22,017 nucleotides of DNA from contig JASFKQ010000041.1 of the NCBI GenBank assembly GCA_050118555.1, positions 1 through 22,017 of the forward strand, in the 5' to 3' direction. The notes under the pieces are model-generated. The model was not told the DNA's origin. It ran no database searches and saw nothing but the letters and a program-made list of their open reading frames with translations. Positions 14,659 through 21,785 of the stretch are shown piece by piece. The DNA is from CALKKN01 sp050118555 (lineage in GTDB: Bacteria; Pseudomonadota; Gammaproteobacteria; Xanthomonadales; SZUA-36). A program made the translations under genes and the position numbers. Every line of letters starts with the position of its first letter. The first letter of the stretch is position 1.

Positions 14659-16434
14659 TCACCTTTCCCCGGTCGCGCCATTCATCTCCGTCAGGAGCTG
14701 CAGGGCGGCCTCGATCCGATCCAGCTCGGCGAAAAAGTCCTGCCGCTTTTCCGCGGTGCCGGAGCGTCCTGGCCCAGGCCGCAGCGCACGGCTGTCGGCT
14801 ACCCTCAATCCGTTTGCCAGCAGGGCCCTGGACACGCCCGGACGTGTCTCGGGATCGTGGATGGCAGCTTCCAGGCAGGCTGTTACGATGTCCGCGTCGC
14901 GGGGTGCCGCGTCCGCCGGCAGGGCGCCCAGCTGCTCCGCCACCGCGCGGTAGGCATTGAGATACGGAGCCAGCACGCCCGCGGCAACCCGGATCGACTT
15001 GCTGCGCAGGCTGTCCAATACGATTCCAGGGTTGAGGGGCTGCGCCGTTTCGCCGAGGCCCAGCCGTGTGAGTTCCTCACCCAGCTGCTGGCGGAAGACC
15101 GACTTTCGCGAGAAAAAGAATTCGAACTTGAACAGATCCCGCAAGGCCATGCACTCGGTTTCGAACCGGGCCAGGGTCACGGCATCACCTGCCTGCGCCA
15201 GCATGGTCAGGGCGATTTCGGCGAATGCGCTGATGACGAAATGGTGCGCGGCCATGTTGCTGTAGTAGATCGCCACGGAAAGAGACTGCGGGCAAATCCG
15301 AAGTTCACCCTTCGGCGGGCCGTCCGGGGCTTCGATCACGCCCGCGGAGCAAAGTGCCTCGACGCTGCCGGCGGGGCTGTCCCCGACCTCGCGGCTGGGG
15401 CGGCGCTCGTTGGCGTCAGGGTGGCGCTCCGTGATGTAGGCATCCAGCGCCCGAACATCCGCCTCTACCCGGGGCAGGGCGCACGACCCGCGACATAGGA
15501 GGGACAGGAGCACCAGTGACGTTGGCGTCGCCGGTGTGATTTCGTTGATTCTGAAGCATGCCTCGAACGCCAGTTTCTGGACTTCGAGCGCCTCGGCGGG
15601 GCTGGCCGGGCTCGGGGCGTGGAGGTCCGGCGCGTCCGGCGTATCTCCCAGTGCAATCGGCTCGCCGAATCGAACATGGACATTGCCGAACGCGCCGCGC
15701 AGATTTCGCAGGTAGCTCACAAACCAGGAAATGCTTTCCCGCTGCTTCGCGGCGCCCGTTTCCTGGGCGGCCATATCGGCCACGTCCGGTATCCGATCGT
15801 ACACGACGGCCACCGGAATGAAGCTCACCGTTCGGACGTCCAGTCGCCGAACCGCGTCGGTCACGTAATGCAACAATCCAAGGCGCGGCATCAGCAGTTT
15901 GCCGGTGCGGGACCGGGTGCCCTCGATCGCCCACATGAGACTCTCGCCCTGCGCCATCAGGTCTTCCAGCCGCCGCCTGAGCACGGCCTTGTAGACGGGG
16001 TCGTCGCGGAAACTGCGGCGGATGAAGACACCGCCCGCGCGGCGTGCGAGGCTGCCGAACCCGGCGAACGCCATATTGGCCCCGCCAAAGATCCGTGGTG
16101 GCGGCATCCCCTTGTCGTGGAAAAATTCGAACAGCACGAAGAAGTCGAGGTAGGTCTTGTGCGTGACCAGGAAGACTGCACCGCCGCTCGCGACGGCAGT
16201 CCGGACGCGCTCGAGTTCGCCCAGATCGTGGATCGGCGGGAGCGGGTAAGCCCGGCGCCGGACGAAGCGGCTCAGGGTCGCGAACATCCAGGTGCCTACC
16301 GCCCCGCGCCGGCTGCTCAGCTCTTCGCCGGCGCGCTTCGCTTCCTCGGCAATGTCATCCAGGGGGCGTCCGGTTTCCGTGGCGATGCGGCGCAACTCCG
16401 CCTGCCAGGCTCCTTCCGCTGCCCGTGGTTTCAT
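14659..16434 (-). CDS. PlsB-like glycerol-3-phosphate acyltransferase
   Basis: 591 aa from ATG at 16434, whose start overlaps the hemerythrin gene's stop as ATGA; in-frame sequence upstream to 16557 lies inside that gene and is not used. The family acylates glycerol-3-phosphate at sn-1, the first step of phospholipid and triacylglycerol synthesis, at the inner membrane. All four acyltransferase blocks are visible: HKTYLD as the HX4D motif (92-97), GGVFIRRSF (134-142), EGTRSRTGK (171-179) and FIPVAVVYDRIPD (205-217). E. coli PlsB has about 807 residues, so this protein is a shorter version and may be a second, specialised copy. A long alpha-helical C-terminal half follows the catalytic domain. 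It is the last gene of the hydrolase-hemerythrin-acyltransferase operon and converges directly on the WS/DGAT gene. Confidence 0.87.
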   Translation of the reverse strand: MKPRAAEGAWQAELRRIATETGRPLDDIAEEAKRAGEELSSRRGAVGTWMFATLSRFVRRRAYPLPPIHDLGELERVRTAVASGGAVFLVTHKTYLDFFVLFEFFHDKGMPPPRIFGGANMAFAGFGSLARRAGGVFIRRSFRDDPVYKAVLRRRLEDLMAQGESLMWAIEGTRSRTGKLLMPRLGLLHYVTDAVRRLDVRTVSFIPVAVVYDRIPDVADMAAQETGAAKQRESISWFVSYLRNLRGAFGNVHVRFGEPIALGDTPDAPDLHAPSPASPAEALEVQKLAFEACFRINEITPATPTSLVLLSLLCRGSCALPRVEADVRALDAYITERHPDANERRPSREVGDSPAGSVEALCSAGVIEAPDGPPKGELRICPQSLSVAIYYSNMAAHHFVISAFAEIALTMLAQAGDAVTLARFETECMALRDLFKFEFFFSRKSVFRQQLGEELTRLGLGETAQPLNPGIVLDSLRSKSIRVAAGVLAPYLNAYRAVAEQLGALPADAAPRDADIVTACLEAAIHDPETRPGVSRALLANGLRVADSRALRPGPGRSGTAEKRQDFFAELDRIEAALQLLTEMNGATGER

Positions 16435-17318
16435 TCCCGTTTCCGGGGCTGCAATGCGCGCCAGGTTTCCTGTGCGGCGGCCGTGCACAGGGCGGCCAGT
16501 GTCTCGCTGCACCCCCACGCCGCCCGGCCGGCGGAAAGTCCGCAGCGCCAGGGCCACGCCAGGAGCCCGTACAGGGTAGCAGGCGGTTGGGTCGCAGCAA
16601 GAAAACCGCGGGCTTCTTCCCCCAGTTCGGCGGCCGCGCGGCCCAGGGTCGCAAAACCCGCGGCGGCGCCTCGCTCGAGGGCGTCCAGTGCGACAACGAG
16701 GCGCTCCTGCGCCTCGATGGCGGAGGCGGCCGATCGCGGGACGGAGTCCCCCGGGTCCAGCAGAAACTCGAACAGTCTGCGATGGCGTTTGCGCACCCGT
16801 TCGCCGAACAGTGGGTCCTTGTGCAGATCACTGCGCCGCGACAGCGCCTTCCAGTCGGTGGGGCGCAGATCCGTTAGCGCGACCTGGAACAGCGAACGCT
16901 GCTCGCGGGCCATGTGGCGGCGTTGGTGGTCCGCAAACGCGACCACGCGGGAACGGACCTCCTGCTCGTGATCGACGGTGGCGTTCCCGGCCCCGTTCTC
17001 CAGCAGGGCCAACAGGCCGGCTGTCTCGTCCGAGAGTCGCGTGTGATCGATGCGGATTTTGGCCAGTCCGTCCGCCAGGTCGGGCCGCCTGTGAGCGAGG
17101 CGTTCGAGGAGGGCGTCCTCGGTCGGGTGGTGGACTCCGTCCGGAAAGTCGTGCAGGTAACCGACCACGTCCCGTAAGAGGCAATAATCGCCGTGCGTCA
17201 GGGTCTTTGGGCTTTGCGCCCTCTGCTCCAGCAGGGTCGCAAGCGCGGACATGTGACGGTGCTCCTGGGCAAGGCAGGCCATGATCGGGGGAAGTGTCCG
17301 CCGGTCGATATCGCTCAC
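16431..17318 (-). CDS. Hemerythrin-domain protein with an unusual helical C-terminal region
   Basis: 295 aa. The N-terminal ~150 residues are a hemerythrin-like four-helix bundle that would bind a di-iron centre: EHRHM (19-23), HDFPDGVHHPTEDALL (56-71), IDHTRL (90-95) and ADHQRRHMAREQRSLF (129-144) supply the expected histidines and acidic residues. Such domains sense or carry O2, or buffer iron or NO. The C-terminal part (about 165-295) is not hemerythrin. Residues 200-295 are alanine-rich helices that look faintly like a phasin or amphipathic lipid-associating segment, including hydrophobic YGLLAWPWRCGL at 250-261; this is tentative. Both ends overlap its neighbours by 4 bases (17315-17318 and 16431-16434), so it is translationally linked to the hydrolase and the PlsB-like gene. 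An oxygen-linked role in lipid handling is an inference from context. Confidence 0.82.
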   Translation of the reverse strand: MSDIDRRTLPPIMACLAQEHRHMSALATLLEQRAQSPKTLTHGDYCLLRDVVGYLHDFPDGVHHPTEDALLERLAHRRPDLADGLAKIRIDHTRLSDETAGLLALLENGAGNATVDHEQEVRSRVVAFADHQRRHMAREQRSLFQVALTDLRPTDWKALSRRSDLHKDPLFGERVRKRHRRLFEFLLDPGDSVPRSAASAIEAQERLVVALDALERGAAAGFATLGRAAAELGEEARGFLAATQPPATLYGLLAWPWRCGLSAGRAAWGCSETLAALCTAAAQETWRALQPRKRE

Positions 17319-18202
17319 GGGCTCGCCTCGATGAACCGCCGCAGCGCGGGCGTCTGTGAACCGCCAGTTGGCGGGTAGATGACGCCGGAAAGGCCGCGGA
17401 GCGCGCCAGGAAAGTATTGCGCCGCGTCAAACGGGCGCCAGTCGGCGCGGGGCTGGGCCAGGCGGTCGGCCATCGCCAGCAGGGCCCAGGGGCTGACGCT
17501 CATCCCGATGTGTGTGCAGAGGATTCGCAGGTTCTCGCGTGGGGCGTCGGGCCCGGATTGCTCGACGATATAGACCGGAATGCTGCAACTTCGCTCGTCC
17601 GTGATGCCGTCGACCGGGCTCGTAATGGCGACAAAAGGCAGGCGGGGCTGGTCGGGGTCCACGTGCAGCAGTCCCTCCCGGCCCGCGAGTTCGGCGGTCG
17701 AACGGCGGCTGAGCCACCGGCTGACACCCGCGACAACCCCGTTGTGACGCTCTTCCCGATAGGGATGGAAGGTCGGTGAACCCAGCATGATGACGCGGTC
17801 GATCCAGGGTTCCAGCCTCGTGGCGAGGTCGCGTGCATACACACCGCCCAGGCTCTGCCCGATCAGCGAAACCGGTGTGGAAGTCGAGTCGGCCAGGCTG
17901 CGCAGGCGTTCGCCGAGTCGCTGTTCGATCCTGTCCAGGTGCCGCCCCCAGCCCTGGTCCCGTGGCCCCACGTTCCGACCCAGGCCCCAGGGTTCCGCAA
18001 GGTAACCGAGCCTTCTCAGGAACGCGTTCAGCCGGACCAGGCTACGGTCCGATGCCAGGAACCCGGGCAGGGTTATCACGGCTCTCGCACCGGGCGCGAA
18101 AGGCGCGACGCGATTAAGCCATCCACCGCCGAGGGCCGAGAGTGCCAGTTCGCCGCGCGCTCCCACCAGTTCCATTTGCAGTCTTACGAGATCGGCCAGC
18201 AT
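17315..18202 (-). CDS. Alpha/beta hydrolase (lipase/esterase-like)
   Basis: 295 aa from ATG at 18202; a GTG two codons upstream (18208) is also possible. GGGGG precedes it. The protein has an alpha/beta-hydrolase core: VITLPGFLASDRSL near the oxyanion region, the nucleophile elbow LIGQSLGG (serine about 117), GSPTFHP after the next strand, an acidic candidate in SPVDGITD (Asp about 198) and a histidine in CTHIGMS (about 231), a complete plausible triad. The closest general resemblance is to triacylglycerol-lipase or PGAP1-like hydrolases. There is no clear export signal; the N-terminus (MLADLVRLQMELVGARGE) looks amphipathic. It heads the operon with the hemerythrin and PlsB-like genes (4-base overlap), and its promoter region faces the second carotenoid oxygenase across motif copy 4. 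It may release acyl chains or cleave ester substrates; the actual substrate is unknown. Confidence 0.86.
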   Translation of the reverse strand: MLADLVRLQMELVGARGELALSALGGGWLNRVAPFAPGARAVITLPGFLASDRSLVRLNAFLRRLGYLAEPWGLGRNVGPRDQGWGRHLDRIEQRLGERLRSLADSTSTPVSLIGQSLGGVYARDLATRLEPWIDRVIMLGSPTFHPYREERHNGVVAGVSRWLSRRSTAELAGREGLLHVDPDQPRLPFVAITSPVDGITDERSCSIPVYIVEQSGPDAPRENLRILCTHIGMSVSPWALLAMADRLAQPRADWRPFDAAQYFPGALRGLSGVIYPPTGGSQTPALRRFIEASP

Positions 18203-18240
18203 GTACACCCCCGTTCGGGCCGGGCCTGAAGATCCTACTT

Positions 18241-18258
18241 ACTTGCACAATTGAACTT
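18241..18258. promoter_or_regulatory. Shared 18-bp motif, copy 4
   Basis: Reads ACTTGCACAATTGAACTT on the + strand, between the divergent hydrolase (ATG at 18202, -) and the second carotenoid oxygenase (ATG at 18321, +), 38 and 62 bases away. All nine invariant positions are kept and the ACTT-N10-ACTT direct repeat is exact. Confidence 0.65.
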
Positions 18259-18320
18259 AAGGTATCATGAGGGTCGTATGTGGCTCAATACGCCTGATCA
18301 AGTGGATGACGTGAATACCT

Positions 18321-19778
18321 ATGAATACCATGACAAAGAGACTCGGCGGGATTGACACCCGCGGCAATCCTTACCTGGAGGGTCCGCACGCCCCCGTGGA
18401 CCGGGAAATCGACGCACTGGAGCTGGAGGTGATCGGCGACCTGCCGGAGGACCTCAACGGCATCTATCTCCGTAACGGCCCCAACCCGAAGCACAGCCCG
18501 CTGGGCGTGCACCATTGGTTCGACGGCGACGGCATGCTCCACGGCATCCAGTTTTCCGGCGGCCGGGCGAGCTACCGGAACCGATGGGTTCGCACCAAGG
18601 GCCTGGCGGCGGAAGAGGCCAGCGGCGCCGCGATCTGGCCGGGACTCATCGACCGGCCGAACCGTGCGCTGAAGCAGGCGTGGGGCGCCGACCGGTACCT
18701 CAAGGACACCTCCAACACCGACGTGGTTTTCCATGCTGGCCGGGCGGTGACGACCTTTTACCAGTGTGGGGAGCCGTACCTGCTGGACCCGTGCACCCTG
18801 GAGACGCTCGGTCGCATCGATCTCGAGGCTTCGGGCGGCCGCCTGATGTCGGCCCACAACATGGTCGACGAGCACACCGGCGAGATGATGTTCTTCGACT
18901 ACGCCACGGTCGAGCCCTACATGACCTACGGCGTCCTGGACGCCTCCGGCCGTCTCAGCCACTTCACCTCGATCGGGCTTCCCGGCCCGCGCCTGCCGCA
19001 CACGCTGGCGATCACCGAACGCTACACGATCCTGATGGATCTGCCGCTGTTCTGGGATCCCGAGTTGCTGCGCCAGGACGCGCACAAGGTGACCTTCTAT
19101 CCGGACCTGCCCAGCCGATTCGGCGTGATCGGGCGCCATTCGGCCGGCGACACGATCCGCTGGTTCGAGGCGGAACCCACCTACATCTATCACGTGATCA
19201 ATGCCTGGGAGGAGGGTCCCGAAGTCGTCCTGGACGGTTGTCGCCTGGGTCACCCTGAGCCCAGCCAGGACGATCGGCGTCGCTTCGCGGGGCCCTATGC
19301 GAACCTGATGGCGTGGATGCGGCTCGACGCGACCTACCACCGCTGGCGCTTCAACCTGGAAACAGGCGAGTGCCGCGAGGAAGCCCTGAGCGACCTGATC
19401 AGCGAGTTTCCCATGATCAACTCGCGTTACCTGGGTCGACCGTCGCGCTACAGCTACCACGTGAGTTTCGCCCCGGAGGATACCGTGCTGTTCGACGGCC
19501 TGGTGCGCTACGACAGCCAGTCGGGCGCGGTGGAACGGCACCGCTATCCACCAGGTCACTACGGCAGCGAAGCGCCCTTCGCGCCACGTGACGGCGCCGT
19601 GGACGAGGACGACGGCTACGTGGTGAGCTTCGTCAGCGTGCCGGACGAGAAGCGAGCCGAGTGTCAGGTCTTCGACGCCCGCGACCTGGGGCGTGGTCCC
19701 CTGTGCCGGGCCCTGATCCCCCAACACATCGCCAGCGGCTTTCACGCCTGCTGGATTCCAGGCGCCGCGCTCGGCTGA
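18321..19778 (+). CDS. Carotenoid/stilbene cleavage oxygenase (copy B)
   Basis: 485 aa. It is a paralogue of the oxygenase at 11711-13192 and a non-haem iron dioxygenase that cleaves a conjugated double bond. The iron ligands are H179 (MSAHNMVDEHTG), H227 (RLPHTLAITERYT), H291 (HVINAWEEG) and H475 (ASGFHACW), the same numbers as in the paralogue. Unlike copy A it keeps the classic RNGPNP block (51-56) and WFDGDGMLHGI (67-77). Shared stretches include LPLFWDPELL, WFEAEPTY and HRWRFNLETG. The start is uncertain: ATG at 18321 has no clear ribosome binding site and an in-frame ATG at 18330 is the alternative. It is followed after 36 bases by an SDR gene. The two oxygenases may act on two bonds or two isomers of one substrate (inference). 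Confidence 0.93.
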   Translation: MNTMTKRLGGIDTRGNPYLEGPHAPVDREIDALELEVIGDLPEDLNGIYLRNGPNPKHSPLGVHHWFDGDGMLHGIQFSGGRASYRNRWVRTKGLAAEEASGAAIWPGLIDRPNRALKQAWGADRYLKDTSNTDVVFHAGRAVTTFYQCGEPYLLDPCTLETLGRIDLEASGGRLMSAHNMVDEHTGEMMFFDYATVEPYMTYGVLDASGRLSHFTSIGLPGPRLPHTLAITERYTILMDLPLFWDPELLRQDAHKVTFYPDLPSRFGVIGRHSAGDTIRWFEAEPTYIYHVINAWEEGPEVVLDGCRLGHPEPSQDDRRRFAGPYANLMAWMRLDATYHRWRFNLETGECREEALSDLISEFPMINSRYLGRPSRYSYHVSFAPEDTVLFDGLVRYDSQSGAVERHRYPPGHYGSEAPFAPRDGAVDEDDGYVVSFVSVPDEKRAECQVFDARDLGRGPLCRALIPQHIASGFHACWIPGAALG

Positions 19779-19814
19779 GCGCCTCCCGCCGGAACTGACG
19801 AGACCCCAGAGCGC

Positions 19815-20696
19815 ATGACCCAGCCCCTGAAAGATCGAACCTACATCATCACCGGCGCCGGCAAGGGCCTGGGCAGGGCGTACGCATTGCACCTTGCCGG
19901 CCTCGGCGCAAACCTGGTCGTCAACAACCGACGGCATGCTGGAGAGTCCCGATCGTCCGCTGAGCGGGTGGTGGACGAAATCGTCGCCGGTGGCGGTTCG
20001 GCGATCGCCGAGCACAGTGAAGCGGAAGCGCCGGATTGTGGAGAACGGCTCCTGGCGTCCGCGCTCGAAGCGTACGGACGCGTTGACGGGCTGGTCGCCA
20101 ATGCCGGCGTTTCGGAGGGCCGCACGTTCAACAAGCAGGATCCGGCGGAATTCCGGCGCGTGATCGAGATCAACCTGATGGGAACGGTGCACGCGGTCCA
20201 CCCGGTCTACCGGCATTTCTATGCTCAGCGCCGCGGCGCGATCATTGTCAGTACTTCGGTGGCCGGCCTGTATTCGGAGCATGGTCTGCCGGCGTACTCG
20301 ACCTCAAAGGCCGGGTTGCTCGGCTTCATGCGTGCTTTGAGCCAGGAAGGCAGAGGCCACGATGTCCGCGTGAATGCCCTGGCGCCGTATGCCTCGACCG
20401 GTATGACAGAGGACAGCCTCAGCGAGGCGATGAGGGAACGGATGCGGCCCGAGCGTGTGGCGCCGGCAGTTGCGTGGTTGCTGAGCGACGAGTGTCGGGT
20501 GACTGGCGAAATCGTGATCGCGGGCGGCGGGCTGATGACCACGGCCGGCGTTCGCGAACCGGAGCCCGTCGAGGTGCCGGACGACGCCGACCCTGCGACC
20601 CTGGACCGTGCCTGGCAGGCGTTGTGTGATCGTCCGCTGGACAAATCCTACCGCAGTTCCCTGGACCACTTCGCCGGCTTCATGGGCGCGCCGTAG
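19815..20696 (+). CDS. SDR, resembling the dehydrogenase domain of multifunctional enzyme type 2
   Basis: 293 aa, about 40 residues longer than a minimal SDR. Seen: ITGAGKGLGRAYALHLAGLG (12-31), which is close to the 3-hydroxyacyl-CoA dehydrogenase domain of MFE-2, then VANAGVS (94-100), the catalytic serine in IVSTSVAG (146 or 148) and YSTSK (Y161, K165). After the usual end of the fold (GEIVIAGGGL) there is a tail of about 60 residues with an acidic PEPVEVPDDADP segment. It may oxidise a 3-hydroxyacyl-CoA in beta-oxidation of side chains, or another alcohol; the resemblance supports but does not prove a CoA ester substrate. It is 36 bases downstream of oxygenase copy B and probably co-transcribed. 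Its end is 31 bases from the end of the convergent flavoprotein gene; no terminator hairpin was evident in that gap. Confidence 0.9.
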   Translation: MTQPLKDRTYIITGAGKGLGRAYALHLAGLGANLVVNNRRHAGESRSSAERVVDEIVAGGGSAIAEHSEAEAPDCGERLLASALEAYGRVDGLVANAGVSEGRTFNKQDPAEFRRVIEINLMGTVHAVHPVYRHFYAQRRGAIIVSTSVAGLYSEHGLPAYSTSKAGLLGFMRALSQEGRGHDVRVNALAPYASTGMTEDSLSEAMRERMRPERVAPAVAWLLSDECRVTGEIVIAGGGLMTTAGVREPEPVEVPDDADPATLDRAWQALCDRPLDKSYRSSLDHFAGFMGAP

Positions 20697-20727
20697 GCTC
20701 CGCTTTTCCGCGAATGGCCAATCCGGG

Positions 20728-21693
20728 TCAGGGTGCCCTGCGCGCTTCCTGGTATTCCTTCTCCAGCTGATCGACGATCGTTCCGATGGGTTCGATCGCC
20801 TGAATTCCGCCAACGCCCTGGCCCGCGGACCAGACATCCTTCCAGGCCTTCACTTTCCTATCGGATCCTGTCAGGTCCATGCGGCCCTTTTTCGGCAGAT
20901 TTTCGGGGTCGAGGCCGGCGGCCTCCACGCTGGGCCTCAGGTAGTACGCGTGGGCCCCGGTGAACGAGTTGGAAAGCAACAGGTCGTCAAAACTGGACTC
21001 CACCACCATCCGCTTGTAGTGGTCGAAGGCGATGCTCTCCTCGGCGGTGATGAAACGGGTTCCCATGTAGCTCAGGTCAGCGCCGAGAATCTCGGCTGCC
21101 CGCACGGCCCGCCCGTCGCCGATGGCGCCGGCGAGGACCACGATGCCATCGAAAAACTTGCGGACCTCCGGTACGAATGCAAAGCCGGCCATGTGGCCCG
21201 TGTGGCCACCCGCGCCGGCAGCCACCAGCGCCAGGCCGTCCACGCCAGCTTCGGCGGCCTTGCGCGCGTAGCTCACGCTGTTGACGTCGGCGATGACGAG
21301 GCCGCCGTAATCGTGTACGACTTCGACAACCGCCCGGGGACTGCCCAAAGCGGTGATGACAATGGGTGGGCGGTATTTCTGTACCAGCGCAAGTTCCGCG
21401 TCCAGGCGGTCGTAGGTGCTGTGAACGACGAGGTTCTGGGCCCACACGTGCGTCGCGCCCGCAACCTGGTGCTCGCGCATCGAGGCGATTTCACCGGAAA
21501 TCCGGTCCATCCACTCCTCAAGCGTGTCCACCGTGCGTGCGTTGGGCGCGGGAAAGGCGCCCACGATGCCCGACCGGCATGCCCCGATGACGAGGTCCGG
21601 CCCGGACACGAGAAACATCGGCGCGCACACCACGGGCAGTCTCAAGGTGGCGCGCAGTTCGGCGAAGCGATTACGCGCTTCTGTATGATCCAT
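20728..21693 (-). CDS. Nitronate monooxygenase-like FMN protein
   Basis: 321 aa, typical of the NMO/2-nitropropane-dioxygenase TIM-barrel family. Seen: LPVVCAPMFLVSGPDLVIGA near the N-terminus (flavin-site strand 1), VIADVNSVSYARKAAEAGVD (133-152), AAGAGGHTGHMAGF (158-171) with the family active-site histidine region, LAGAIGDGRAVRAAEILGAD (187-206) and YMGTRF, the phosphate-binding end of FMN sites. Proven family members include nitronate monooxygenases, the enoyl-ACP reductase FabK, and IpdC of steroid degradation, so it may be a reductase or dehydrogenase of a CoA ester and not a nitronate enzyme. It is transcribed alone from the divergent region containing motif copy 5, where the motif begins 26 bases upstream of the ATG. 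Confidence 0.88.
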   Translation of the reverse strand: MDHTEARNRFAELRATLRLPVVCAPMFLVSGPDLVIGACRSGIVGAFPAPNARTVDTLEEWMDRISGEIASMREHQVAGATHVWAQNLVVHSTYDRLDAELALVQKYRPPIVITALGSPRAVVEVVHDYGGLVIADVNSVSYARKAAEAGVDGLALVAAGAGGHTGHMAGFAFVPEVRKFFDGIVVLAGAIGDGRAVRAAEILGADLSYMGTRFITAEESIAFDHYKRMVVESSFDDLLLSNSFTGAHAYYLRPSVEAAGLDPENLPKKGRMDLTGSDRKVKAWKDVWSAGQGVGGIQAIEPIGTIVDQLEKEYQEARRAP

Positions 21694-21719
21694 GCTCGAA
21701 TTCCCGATTGCGAATAGTA

Positions 21720-21737
21720 ACTTTCATTATTAGACTA
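21720..21737. promoter_or_regulatory. Shared 18-bp motif, copy 5
   Basis: Reads ACTTTCATTATTAGACTA on the + strand, between the divergent flavoprotein (ATG at 21693, -) and the second DUF1295 gene (ATG at 21786, +). All nine invariant positions are kept. A + strand promoter can be drawn as TTGCGA (21708-21713), 17 bases, TAGACT (21731-21736), with the -10 box inside the motif. Confidence 0.65.
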
Positions 21738-21785
21738 TCAAAACCCGATCAGCGCAACTGCGCACCATTACAAGGATCCGCCCCC

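Noticed and set aside
16435..16557. N-terminal extension of the PlsB-like gene
   Set aside because: It lies inside the hemerythrin gene in another frame; the ATGA overlap at 16431-16434 is a better start.
18285..20282. A 665-codon open frame on the minus strand
   Set aside because: It is antisense to oxygenase copy B and the second SDR and shows the same shadow-type composition with no motif.
20697..20727. A terminator between the convergent SDR and flavoprotein genes
   Set aside because: The 31-base gap holds a short TTTT run but no convincing stem, so it is not called.
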